Shown: in pieces, positions 1 to 11,033 of the stretch
Layout: every line of letters begins with the position of its first letter
Position numbering within the stretch: the stretch's first letter is position 1
NCBI RefSeq assembly: GCF_024713945.1
Contig: NC_134684.1
Span: 1,345,001 to 1,409,000 of the forward strand
From: Dermatophagoides farinae
Lineage: Eukaryota; Arthropoda; Arachnida; Sarcoptiformes; Pyroglyphidae
Direction of reading: 5' to 3'
DNA length: 64,000 nt
The notes under the pieces: generated by a model
Seen by the model: only the letters and a program-made list of their open reading frames with translations
What the model was told of the DNA's origin: nothing
Database searches by the model: none
Position numbers and translations under genes: made by a program

Positions 1-3000
1 ACTCTAAGCGAGAAAAATTAAAATTTTTTTTCATGAGAAATCTTTTTACACAAACATCTGAATAATAAATGAAAACTTACTGTTCGATAAGATCTTTTGA
101 AAGAATTATTTTTTCCAAACATTTCTTATGTTTTAATTTGAATGTCAATTGAGGTAAATAAGGATTCGTGGTTAGCACTTGTATTATACCGGCTGAAAAA
201 GCAATCTTAATACAACCGATAATTGTTATTCTAGAAAGATTCTCATCCATCCCTTTAAAACAGGAACCAACAGATTCTTGAAAAGCTAATGCAACAGGAA
301 TTGTATCAGACATTCCAATCGTTAATGGTGATGAATCACGTGATGAACAAAGAGATATCGGTGTCATACGGAAATCACTGGATAGGGAAATTATACTTTC
401 AGCTCGCGACATCATTCCATTCATTGTCATTGATGATGATGATGATGATGATGTTGTTTGTTGTGATTTATATAGTTGATGATGATGATGATGCTGAGGA
501 AGCGGTGGTGGTTGTTGAGGTTTATAGATACTGAATGAATTCGTATTGAATGATGAGGCCGAAGTAGATTTTGGCATTAAACACGATAAGGTCGACGAAG
601 GGTTCGATGTCGTCGTCAAAATCGATGCAGACATTGATGACGAATGGCAATTAGTATCGGAACTTTTAGGTGGCAATGGCAAAACATTGAATGTAGATGT
701 TGATGGTGTCGCAGTATCGGAAGTTTTAATTGGCTCGCTATCGCTTGTTTTCAATGAAGATTCATTGGTTATCGATAATTCACTAAAGGCAGCATAACGA
801 TCAATTTTCGTAGACATTATTGGTGTGCTCAATGAATCGCTTGTTTTTGCTACAGTAGTTGTCATGGAATTCGAATCATTCGATTGTTGTGATGTTTTAG
901 GTGGGTCTGAAAACAGATTGAATAAATCGTTTGTTTTATTGAAACCTGAATTACTAAATGATGAAGATGGTGTTGAACGTTCTTGATTCAATGATGGTGA
1001 TGAATTGGTCGATTCACGTGAACGACGGCTCGTATTTGATGATGGTGCCAATGTAAGAGCAGCAGCGCTAAGCATCAATTGTTGATTATCAACCATCGAT
1101 ACTGTAGACAAAGGATTGATTTTAACAAAAATTTTCTTTTCTTTTTCATCCGCATCAGAATCTGAATCACTACTGGAAAAGCTTTCATCTTTAACCGGAT
1201 CAGGTGGTCGAATCGTATAGCCCTCGGAATCAATCATTAATTCTTTTCGATTAATGCTATTGCCATTATCATTCATTGACATGAAACCTGCACTAGCATT
1301 GTCCAATTTACCGATACCAGTTTTTAAACTATTTTGCGATTCTTCATCCAAATCTTTTTGTTTATTTTTATTTTTCTTTTCTTTTCTGCCACGTAAAAAC
1401 CCTAAAATTCAAAGAGAACAAATGGATAAGTTACTCTTGTTAAAATTTCGATATGTCAAAATTAAAAAAAATGAGAAGAGAAAGGAAAAGTAAAAAAAAG
1501 AAGAATTTGTGATAGTAGAAACAAAAATTCATGTTTGTGTTAGCCAGAATATTCTATTCTAATCTAAAAAACTAAATTGTTTCGAAATTAATTTACATTT
1601 AGATGTTCGACTCAGCGTAAGATGATGATGGTGATGATGGATAAGATCAGGAAAACTTTTATGATGATCTTTTGATGACGATGATGATGATTTTGTATCA
1701 CCAAGCATGGCACTGTTGTTGTTGTTGTTGTTTTGATTATAATTCGATTGTGAAACAAAACCTTCTAATGAATTGATTGTTGAATAACACTTTGGATAAC
1801 TTTTAATTGGATCATCTTTGTCATCATAGGCCAATTTTTCTGGCTCTAATTTTACATTACGAACAGGATATATATAGAATAGAAAAAAGGGAAAATAAAA
1901 AATAGATAGAACAAAGAGATAAACCAGCAAAACGATAAAAAAAAACCATCACAATAAACAAATAGATTGAAAAAAGAAGAACGGAATACGAATTTTAAGG
2001 AAAGACCATGGATGGAAATCTGATGAAAAACACTTATCCTTACCATCTTTTTTGTTAATATTATTATTATCCAAAATTGTGCTATGATTCGAAGCAATGG
2101 ACATGGACGGTAGTGGTTGAATAGAAGACGATGATGATTGTGATAAATTCAAAGGCATCGAGTGATTATTAATTGTATTCGTCAAATGATGATCAGCGAA
2201 ATCCGTTATAATACTGTTACTACTGTTGTTGTTATTATTACTATTCGTATTGTTTTCTTTTTTAAAATTATCATTCAAATTCGATGATTGTGTCGACACT
2301 ACTGGGAAAAATTCTGCAAGGTCGCTAGATGAATATAGTGGTGGATTGGATGCATTGAATAAACTAACAGCATTTGTGGTAGTATTATTATTATTAGTTG
2401 ATTGGATCAAATCTTTTTTGGAATTTCCAGTCATCGTTGTAGTTGTTATGGATGAATTGGAATTTGTAGCCGATTGATGTTGGTTCGAAATTTGATTAGC
2501 CGAATTTATAGCATTTGCTTCTTCGAATTGTATGACAGCTATGTAGCACGGGTTAAATAAAAAGGATAAGAAAAAAGCATTATCATCGAATCATCAGGTA
2601 ACAGGTGCATGAAATAAAATTATATTTGTGTTGACAGGGGTTAATTGTTTTTATTACAAAGCAAAAAAAAAAAAAAATGCAGCAAACGGTATAATCAGAG
2701 GATAACTTACCTGGACGATTTGTTCCAGTTGCTTTTGAATGTATAAATGTTTCCAATAATTTTGTTGTAGATAATTCGGTAAAATTATGACGAAATTCTT
2801 TATAAACCTGACCCATCAGTGCATGACTACTTTCAAGTATTTCTGAATAAATTGTCAAATAGTTTTTCATCTCGTTTATATGATCTTCTTCAATTTTCTG
2901 AAATTTCTGACATGAATGACAAAATTTTTTCTCAAATTCTTCTTTTGCTTTTCTATATTTTTCAATAAGATTTTTATATTCAACACCTACGAATGAATGA

Positions 3001-3716
3001 ACGAAATTTTTAATTTAAAAAATGGGAAAAAAAATTTCAAATGCTCAAAACTTACAGGCTTTATTTGTTCGTGTTTCAGCTTTTTCAATATCCTTTTGTG
3101 ATGCATTCTCTTTTCGTAATCGATCAATTTCGATCGTTTTGGAATAATAAAATTCTTTTGCTTTATTCAATGCAGTTACCGTTTCTTTTAGTTCATTTAT
3201 GGCTTCAATCGTTGATGTTTCTTCATTTTTTATCTGTTTCTGTTTTCGATGATGTTCATCACAATATTTATTAATCTCTTTGATCAATTGATTAAGACGT
3301 TGCAATGTTTCCAGATGAACTGAAGAAAGTTTTTCTGTTGATGTTTTTAACATTTGCCATATTGGCTGGAAGGTACTGTGAGTTTTTGAAAAATTAAAAT
3401 AAAAGTCAACACTAATCATCATCGTCATCATCAATGGCAACTTACCCAAACTGTGGACTGTTTGCTTTACGTGATAATTTAGTGAGAAAATTATTGTTAT
3501 ATTCTTCAAGAAACGCCCGTGACCGTAATAAATCGGCCAATTCTTTCACAGCTGATGAGCCAAATTTCAAATTCTGATACAGGACATCGAATCCATTTTG
3601 TTTATCACCCTGTTGTTTCAATGAAAATGCGGTTTTTTTCTGGTTAATTAAACGAAAAAAAAAATATCTACCAGCATGAAACTTACCCAAAAATGATCTT
3701 GAAAATCAACAGTCAT
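1..3716 (-). CDS. FCHO: FCHO1/2 family F-BAR endocytic adaptor (partial, 3' end beyond window)
   Basis: FCHO proteins bind and bend the plasma membrane at nascent clathrin-coated pits and recruit Eps15/AP2. Exons I place on the minus strand: 3687-3716, 3446-3609, 3056-3375, 2711-2986, 2044-2538, 1597-1845, 81-1401, and a last one starting at 3 and leaving the window. All junctions keep frame. About 950 residues are visible, longer than vertebrate FCHO. The protein opens MTVDFQDHFW then GDKQNGFDVLYQNLKFG, the family's F-BAR start, and the F-BAR coiled coil covers roughly residues 1-265. The middle is a long Ser/Thr/Asn-rich, probably disordered linker with His and Asn runs. The mu-homology domain begins near PVALAFQESVGSCFKG and is cut by the window edge. 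The start codon is the first ATG of a ten-codon first exon, as in homologs. Orthology is clear; choosing between FCHO1 and FCHO2 is meaningless outside vertebrates. Confidence 0.88.
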
Positions 3717-4861
3717 TTTAATGTAAATGTAAATTCAGACGATTATTTTATTTTAATTATATTGGAATAAAAACTGAAAATCAAAATCAACTACGAAACA
3801 AAACAAAACAAAACGATGAAAAAATCTCAATGCATGGTGATTTAATTTGGCCTGTTGATGACAAATTATTGGGCTTTTGCAATAATAGCTGATTGTTATC
3901 AATCAAAACATGAATGTTATTCCTTTTGATGAGGCGTTTTTCCAAATTAAAATTGGCAAGCAATTAGAAGCACACAAATCAGTCAACAAAAAAAAAATGG
4001 AATTTTTTTTCTCTATAACAAGGGTAGTTATTTTAACGAATAATTTTATTTCTGCTTTCGATTATCCAAACAAACAAACAAACAAAAACAGGTTAAAATT
4101 TGAGCCCAAAATTGATGATTATACAAAATGGTCAATTTTATTTTCAGTTGTTTATTATCGTTGATGATTTAAATTGATTATCATCATCATCATCATCATC
4201 ATCATTTGGAATAAATTTTGATAATCAATCCATTTTTTTTTTGGGAAGATCTACGGATATATAATATAAAAACTCATCACTGACATAAATACAAACAAAC
4301 CAACAAACAAACAAACACACACACACAAATACAAAAACACGGCAAAGATATTTCGTGATCGCGAGCGTCATGACTCGGCCAACTGAAGATTGATATTTTT
4401 TTTTCTTCTTCGAATAACGCATGCGTGTCGGCCATTTCAAGAGATATAAATATTGCGCCTTAAAAACTAACGGACTTTTGTGTAATAATAATGCGATTAC
4501 GGAAATTATAAGTATTCGTCTTTGGTCCTGGAACAGGATTTCTCATCATGCATGCATGCATGGCATATATCAGTATGTATGGTTTAGATTATCTTTCTTG
4601 TTCAATACATCAATCCAACTACATAGATTTCAATGTGCCCTGATCATTAACACATTGAATAATAATGATGTGGCCATTATCATTTGACTTTTGAATTTCG
4701 ATTGTTTTTTTTTTGAATTGCAAATTTTTTTTGTTTGTTGAAAAAAATGGTGGTAAACATGACGCATAAACTATTGATGATGAATCCTATATATAAACCT
4801 GTTGCATTTTTTTTTAAAGTAGAAAGTTCAAACAAATCTTTCTGGTTCACATGATACCAGA
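3717..4861. other. intergenic region, FCHO/GMC divergent promoters
   Basis: This gap separates the start codons of two genes pointing away from each other, so it should hold both 5' ends. It is A/T-rich with ATC repeats near 4175-4205 and a CA-rich stretch near 4315-4330. A short palindromic CATG run lies near 4545-4565. Short open frames here are low complexity and I see no gene. Confidence 0.6.
4790..4797 (+). promoter_or_regulatory. TATA box upstream of the GMC oxidoreductase gene
   Basis: TATATAAA lies 65-72 nt before the start codon at 4862. That spacing suits a core promoter with a 5' UTR of about 35-45 nt. The assignment rests on motif and position only. Confidence 0.5.
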
Positions 4862-6974
4862 ATGTCTACACCATCGTTAACTTATCAATTATTGACGGTT
4901 GCTGTCGTTGTACTTCAACGACAAATGATCCATAATAATGTCGGTAGTCGTACACAATGGAATTCTAGTTATGATTACATTGTTGTTGGTGCCGGTACAT
5001 CTGGATCATTGATTGCCGGAAGACTTACCGAAAATGCTTCAACAACAGTTTTATTGATTGAAGCTGGTGGTCCAGCTTCGGTTATCACTGATATGCCCAT
5101 TGAATCATGGAATATTGAAACTGGTGAATTTGATTGGGGTTATTATACAGTACCACAAGCTAATGCTGGTAAGTGGGACAAGTTTAACATTTTTTATTCA
5201 TTTAAATCATTATTTTTCGCCCTCTCCCTCTAAAAGGTTTTGCCTTCCGTAACCGTCAGATGGTATATCCTCGTGGCAAGGTAATGGGTGGTTCACATTC
5301 GACTAATTTTGCAATCTATAATCGTGGCCATCGATATGATTTCGATCATTGGGCTAATTATTATGGTCTTTCAGAATGGTCATTTGAAAATGTATTACAA
5401 TATTTTACACGTACCGAAAACAATACAAATAGCCGTTATGTAGAGGCTGCACCTGGCCATCATTCTACTACCGGTCAAGTTGAAGTTTCATCAGCACCAA
5501 ATCCGGATCCAATTTTATTGAAATATATGGAAGGTTGGAATCATCAAGGTTTACCTTATACTGATTTTAATGGACCACATCAATTAGGCACAAGTAAGTT
5601 TATTTAATAAAAAAAAACAACAACATTGTAGCTCATTTTTTGAAATCATTAATTCACTATGATAGCTTTGATTCAACAAACAATTTCTACACAAAATTAT
5701 ACACGTCTATCAACATCGAATGCTTTTATTGTACCAGCAATTGGCCGTAATAATCTACATGTATTAGTACGTAGTCATTGTACAAGGATTCTTTTGCGAA
5801 ACAATACTGATACTAATCAATTGGAAGCTTATGGTATTGAATTTGTTCGTAATAATCAAACATATCAAGTGCAAGCTAATCATGAAGTAATTCTTGCTGC
5901 TGGTGCTATCAATACACCACAGATTATGATGCTTTCTGGTATTGGTCCACGACAACATCTAATGGAATTAGGTATACAGGTTCAAATGGAATTACCGGTA
6001 GGTGAACAACTACAAGATCATATTCTTATACCGGTCGATTATCTTGTCACCAATGAAAGTCTTATTCAATATGATCGAGATGTAAACAATGTTATGACTG
6101 TTCAAAATCTGTACAATTATTACATCAATAATTCTGGTCCTATTACTCAATTGCCAGTAGTGTTGACATATCATTCAACTCGAGTAAATGATGTACCTGA
6201 TTGGCCTGATGGTATAATGGCTACTTTGATTGATCAAATTCGTAAGTTTGACCATGATAATGATCTTATGAACGCATTCATTTTTTTTGTTTAGCCGTAG
6301 ACACTACAGCATTAACTCAATATGCACAAGATCCAGATGCATGGACAGAATATCTTCAACCATTGGCCGGTGATTCTCGCCATTTTTATGTATTCTATGC
6401 ATTGTATAGACCACGAAGTCGTGGAACTGTTCGTCTTCGATCACGAAATCCATTTGATGCACCATTAATTGATCCTAATTATTATGGTGATGTACATGAT
6501 TTAGCCGTTGCTGTCGATACGATGAGTGCTGGTATGGAAATGATGGAACAACCATTTTTCCGTCAATATGCTCGAATATATCCACGTCCAATACCTGGAT
6601 GTCAATTTTGTCCAGATAGACCATATTATAAATGCTATACTTATCTAGCTTGTTATGCTCAAACACTTACACTAACTTCCTATCATCCTACTTGTATGTT
6701 TGTGTGTGTGTGTAGAATTACTTTGATTTTTAAATAATTTTTTTTCCTTTTTTTTTAAAAAAAATCAACAGGCACATGTCGTATGGGTAATTCAAGTGAT
6801 ACCGGTGCTTGTGTTGATGAACATTTACGGGTACTTGGGGTGAACAATCTTCGGGTGATCGATGCATCAATTATGCCAAAAATCAATAATGCCAATACAA
6901 ATGCTGCAACTATGATGATTGCTGAACGTGGTGTCGATTTCATCAGACAGGATACAATGTCGAGGTCATTATAA
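4862..6974 (+). CDS. GMC-family FAD oxidoreductase (glucose dehydrogenase-like)
   Basis: Flavoenzymes of this family oxidise alcohols, sugars or related substrates and are usually secreted or extracytoplasmic in arthropods. Five exons: 4862-5168, 5237-5593, 5666-6241, 6295-6693, 6772-6974. They sum to 1842 nt, giving 613 residues, the normal family length. The N-terminus is hydrophobic and may be a signal peptide. The FAD-binding GxGxxG stretch is YIVVGAGTSGSLIAGRL at about residue 40, with the ADP-binding acidic residue in LLIEAGG. GMC signature 1 is PRGKVMGGSHSTNF and signature 2 is GAINTPQIMMLSGIGP. The C-terminal catalytic His is in YHPTCTCRMG; the usual HPxGTC glycine is Cys here, its codon made across the last splice junction. 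The end, NANTNAATMMIAERG, is typical. Substrate cannot be told from sequence. The spacing of a TATA box supports the chosen start. Confidence 0.9.
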
Positions 6975-7388
6975 AAAAACATCAAAATATATAGCAAAAT
7001 CTGGGGAGAAAAAAAATATTTATTCAATTTAATCAACCATGAAATGGTAAATCATCATCTCTCTAAAAAATCAATCGACCAATGAAATTGAAAACAATCA
7101 ATTAAAAAAAAAATAGATAATTAAAAAAAAACAAAATTAAAACTATCATTCTGTTATATTTATGCGAAGGTAAATAAATTGAAAAAAAATAACATCAAAA
7201 CATTCGAAACAGGAGCTGTGCACACACACAAAAACACAAACTGTCCTTATGTAAATAGAAATGTCATAGAAAAAAGAAAACAACAAACAGTGATGGTATG
7301 ATTATAAAAGTACCATCGATCTATTGGCAAGAATCGTAATAATAATTTTGATAATCTCGACATATTGAATGAATGATATACACAACGA
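6975..7388. other. intergenic, GMC 3' UTR and next promoter
   Basis: The region is A/T-rich with poly-A runs; no gene is visible. AATAAA-like sequences lie near 7170 and a TATA box for the next gene lies at 7303. Confidence 0.5.
7303..7309 (+). promoter_or_regulatory. TATA box upstream of the small secreted protein gene
   Basis: TATAAAA lies 80-115 nt before the candidate start codons at 7389 and 7419. Only motif and spacing support it. Confidence 0.4.
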
Positions 7389-8076
7389 ATGATAAACACG
7401 AATCTTTTTTTTTTTTTGATGATGGCAAAAATCCACTATGATTATAATCACCTGCATTTTTTCCTGTTAATCACCGTCCATTATTTAGCCATTATTTTGT
7501 ATCCAAATATGGTATTTGGTCAATATCAATCAATAATTGCTGGAAATACTGGTATTGTTCCAAGATTCAATATTAGCCATTAATGCTTATTGTGGTGAGT
7601 AAATCTTTTTTTTTTTTTTTAATTTTCAGTTTTCAATTTGTATTTTTGTATATAAATGATAAATGATTTTCATTACAATTATAGACAATACATGTTCGAA
7701 TCCTATAACACATAATCGGATTGTACAATGTTTTCAACAAGCAGCAAAACTTAATGATCCAATCATTCAAATGATACGTGTTTGTTCATCAAGTCAACGA
7801 AATTTTTTATTTATAAATTGTAATCAATATTCATTGATACAATTGGAAAGATGTCTAATAAATATATCATATAATAATCGATACATATTACAACAACAGA
7901 ATAATTGGTCCAGACAATGTTTTCGTAATTCAATCACAATAAGAACAAGAAATTGTATCCATTATAATAATCCTCGTCTTCGAACATATTTACCACAACG
8001 ACCCATTTATTATTATAATAATAATAATAATAATTGTGGTCGATTAATTAATGCCGTTTCAAGTGTTTATGATTAA
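7389..8076 (+). CDS. small secreted Cys-containing protein, unknown function
   Basis: I do not recognise this protein. A 5' exon encodes a hydrophobic leader (HFFLLITVHYLAIILYP), and a 3' exon from 7685 to 8076 encodes about 130 residues with seven cysteines (DNTC, VQCF, RVCSS, INCNQ, ERCL, RQCF, RNCIH, plus one near the end), followed by Tyr/Asn repeats. The acceptor at 7683-7684 is clear; the donor is not. A weak donor after 7551 keeps the leader frame open into the second exon. A strong GTGAGT donor after 7594 would give the attractive peptide NAYC before DNTC, but that path is in another frame and lacks a start codon. Start codons at 7389, 7419 and 7422 are all possible. The leader, the cysteines and the TATA box favour a real, secreted product. 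Confidence 0.55.
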
Positions 8077-8935
8077 TTTAAACTAAACATGATGATGATC
8101 ATGTCATTTGAAACATTCATTTTTTTTTTTTTTTTTTGAGGAATAAATTGAAAATTGAAATTGCACATTCGAATTGTGTTTGTTTAATTTTTTCTAGAGT
8201 TTATCGTATGAAATACAAAAAAAAAAAAAAAAAAATATTGTGATACGATACGAGTCAACTACTGATTTTTTGTTTTCATTTCATTGATTTGTTTGTCTTA
8301 GATTTTTTTTTCATCATCATCATCATCACCATCTTTATGATATCATTTGATATCCGTCGAATTTTTTTTTTTTTTTTTTTGGGGAAAATACTATTCAATA
8401 ATGTGGCATTTAATTTTGAAAATCGGTTCATTCGTACGATATGTGTACGAGTGCGTGTGTGTGTGTGTGTGTGTTTATGGAATAAAAAGATAAACTTGCT
8501 GTTTGGATTTTTTTTTTCTATAATGATCACCTCATCATTACCAATTGATTTTTGATGCCAGATGATAGCTGATGATGATGATGATGATGATATCATCATA
8601 GAATAAGAAAAAAAAACAAGTATATCCACACTATACCACTCTCATATAACCTTGATGACAACATGTTGTCGAAACGTGTATTATTATTGTGCTATTTCAA
8701 ACATTCGATCGATCGATCAAAAAAAAAATTGAAAAAGAATGATGATGATGGTGATAAAATGTAACATATTCATATACTATAAATAAACTATATAAACAAA
8801 ATTTTTTCAGAAATTACTCTTAATCAAATTTCAATACAAATCGCCTTATTTTTTTCAAAAAAAAAATATTTTTCTTTTCATCAAAAAATTTTGTACCAAA
8901 AAAAAAAAAAAAAAAAAAAAAAAAACAAAACAGAA
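8077..8935. other. intergenic region with microsatellites, ATIC promoter and 5' UTR
   Basis: Poly-T runs, ATC/GAT repeats (near 8310-8330 and 8570-8590) and a TG run near 8450-8475 fill this gap. A GATC palindrome lies near 8707-8718. TATAAA occurs at 8791-8796, 140 nt before the ATIC start, with low confidence as a promoter. No gene is seen. Confidence 0.5.
8898..8925. repeat. uninterrupted A28 tract just 5' of ATIC start
   Basis: A run of about 28 A ends some ten bases before the ATIC start codon. A tract of this length is prone to length errors in sequencing and would lie in the mRNA leader. Confidence 0.8.
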
Positions 8936-10942
8936 ATGTCTGGAGAATTAGGTAAGTTTACCACATTAATGAGTAAAAATTATTTTCTCATCATCATCAT
9001 CATTTTATATATATTTTCTTTATTATTGTGTTCAGCTGTATTAAGTGTATCAAACAAAAATGGTTTGATTGATTTTGCTAAAAAACTTCATCAGGCTGGA
9101 TTAAAATTGGTGGCAAGTGGTGGTACAGCCAAAGCAATTCGTGATGCAAGTATGCCTGTGACGGATGTATCAGCTATAACTGGTGCTCCAGAAATGTTGG
9201 GTGGTCGTGTGAAAACATTGCATCCGGCTATTCATGGTGGTATTTTGGCACGAAAAATTGCTTCGGATATGCAAGATATGCAAAAACAAAACTATCAATA
9301 TATTAGTGTTGTTGTATGCAATTTGTACCCATTCGTTCAAACCATTAGCCGTGAAGGAGTTTCGGTGGAAGATGCTGTCGAACAAATCGATATTGGTGGT
9401 GTTACATTACTTCGAGCTGCTGCCAAAAATTTTGCACGTGTCGCTATTGTTTGCGATCCAGCCGATTATCAAATAGTTGGTGATGAACTGTTGTCCAATG
9501 GATCGATTTCAGAAGAAACACGTAAACGATTGGCTATAAAGGCTTTCAATCATACTGCCGAATATGACGAGGCCATTTCGAATTATTTCCGCAAACAATT
9601 CAGCAATGGTATCTCACAGCTTAATCTTCGTTATGGAATGAATCCGCATCAAAAACCAGCTCAGATATACACAATGCGTGACCGATTACCAGTCACTGTT
9701 GTAAATGGAGCTCCAGGTTTCATTAACCTTTGCGATGCTTTCAATGCATACCAATTGGTACGAGAATTATATCGAGCATTGAATATGCCAGCAGCTGCAT
9801 CATTCAAACACGTAAGTCCTGCTGGAGCTGCCGTAGCTGTTCCTTTGAGCCGTGAACAGCTTAAAGTCTGCATGGTCGATGATATCGCTAATGATTTGAC
9901 ACCAATATCTACCGCTTATGCTCGTGCTCGTGGTGCCGATCGAATGTCATCATTTGGTGATTTTGCTGCTTTATCACATAAATGTGATGCTACTACAGCT
10001 CGAATCATTTCGCGAGAAGTATCTGATGGTATCATTGCACCAGATTACGATGAAAAAGCATTGGAAATTTTGAGGAAAAAGAAAAATGGTGCTTACTGTA
10101 TTCTGAAAATGGATCCTGATTATGAACCCAAATTGACCGAAACAAGAACATTGTTCGGTATTTATATGGAACAGAGACGAAACGATGCAGTCATCGATGA
10201 AAATATGTTTAGCGATGAAAAAGTTATCGTTAAATCTGGAGAGGTGAGAGAAATTAATTTTATATATTCATGTGACTCTATCATCAACTCATTTCTATAT
10301 TCGTTATGTTAGCTTACTAAAGAGGCTCTTCGTGATCTTATCGTTGCTACGGTTGCTGTTAAATATACACAATCCAACTCTGTATGCTATGCTCGTGATG
10401 GTCAAGTTATTGGTATTGGTGCTGGCCAACAATCACGAATTCATTGTACACGATTGGCAGGAGATAAAGCAGAAAATTGGTGGCTTCGACAACATCCGAA
10501 AATCATAAATGCTCAATTCAAAAAAACGGTAAAACGAGCCGAAATTTCTAATCTTATTGATGCCTATGTACTTGGAGTGGTTGGTACCGAAATGGATCAA
10601 CAAACATTCAACAATTCATTCGAAAATCCACCATCATTATTGACCGAGGTATGTGTTGCACGATTTTGATAATTGAATCATTGGACATACTAATTCTTTA
10701 TTCTTTTTTTTTTAAAAAACCTAAAGGCTGAACGAAAAGAATGGATAGGCAAAATGAACAACGTAGCCATCAGTTCAGATGCCTTCTTTCCTTTCCGTGA
10801 CAATATTGATCGTGCTCGTCAATCCGGTGTCAAATATATAGCCAGTCCGGGTGGCTCAGTTGGTGATAAATCTGTCATCGAAGCTTGTAAAGAACATAAT
10901 TTGACATTGATACACACTAATACTCGACTATTTCATCATTAA
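8936..10942 (+). CDS. ATIC: bifunctional AICAR transformylase / IMP cyclohydrolase
   Basis: The enzyme performs the last two steps of de novo purine synthesis in the cytosol: formylation of AICAR using 10-formyl-THF, then ring closure to IMP. Four exons: 8936-8951, 9036-10243, 10313-10648, 10727-10942. They total 591 residues, almost identical to the human 592. The N-terminal MGS-like cyclohydrolase domain (about 1-200) shows [18 protein letters not shown] and [16 protein letters not shown]. The transformylase domain has the catalytic Lys-His pair in [11 protein letters not shown]. The end, [14 protein letters not shown], matches the family. The start is a 16-nt coding exon, with phase matched to exon 2 (A-V-L-S). 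It is tail-to-tail with SELENOO; the stops are about 170 nt apart, or 91 nt if the SELENOO tail is counted. Confidence 0.97.
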
Positions 10943-10955
10943 GTTTTTTTTTAAT

Positions 10956-10961
10956 TTTATT
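10956..10961 (-). terminator. possible SELENOO poly(A) signal
   Basis: TTTATT on the plus strand reads AATAAA on the minus strand, downstream of SELENOO and only 14 nt past the ATIC stop. The ATIC signal (AATAAA at 10983-10988, plus strand) lies beyond it, so the two 3' UTRs should overlap. Confidence 0.45.
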
Positions 10962-10982
10962 TCAACAAAATAACATGGAAAG

Positions 10983-10988
10983 AATAAA
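10983..10988 (+). terminator. possible ATIC poly(A) signal
   Basis: AATAAA lies 41 nt after the ATIC stop codon and is the first such hexamer on that strand. Confidence 0.5.
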
Positions 10989-11033
10989 ATATATGTAATA
11001 ATAATAAAACAAAAAAAAAATAAAACAAAATTA

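Noticed and set aside
289-534. Plus-strand open frames across FCHO (poly-Met, poly-Asp, poly-Val)
   Set aside because: They are shadows of His/Ser/Asn codon repeats of the minus-strand gene.
8276-8629. Overlapping open frames on both strands in the 8.3-8.6 kb gap
   Set aside because: Composition is that of poly-T, GAT and TG repeats, with no conserved motif or splice context.
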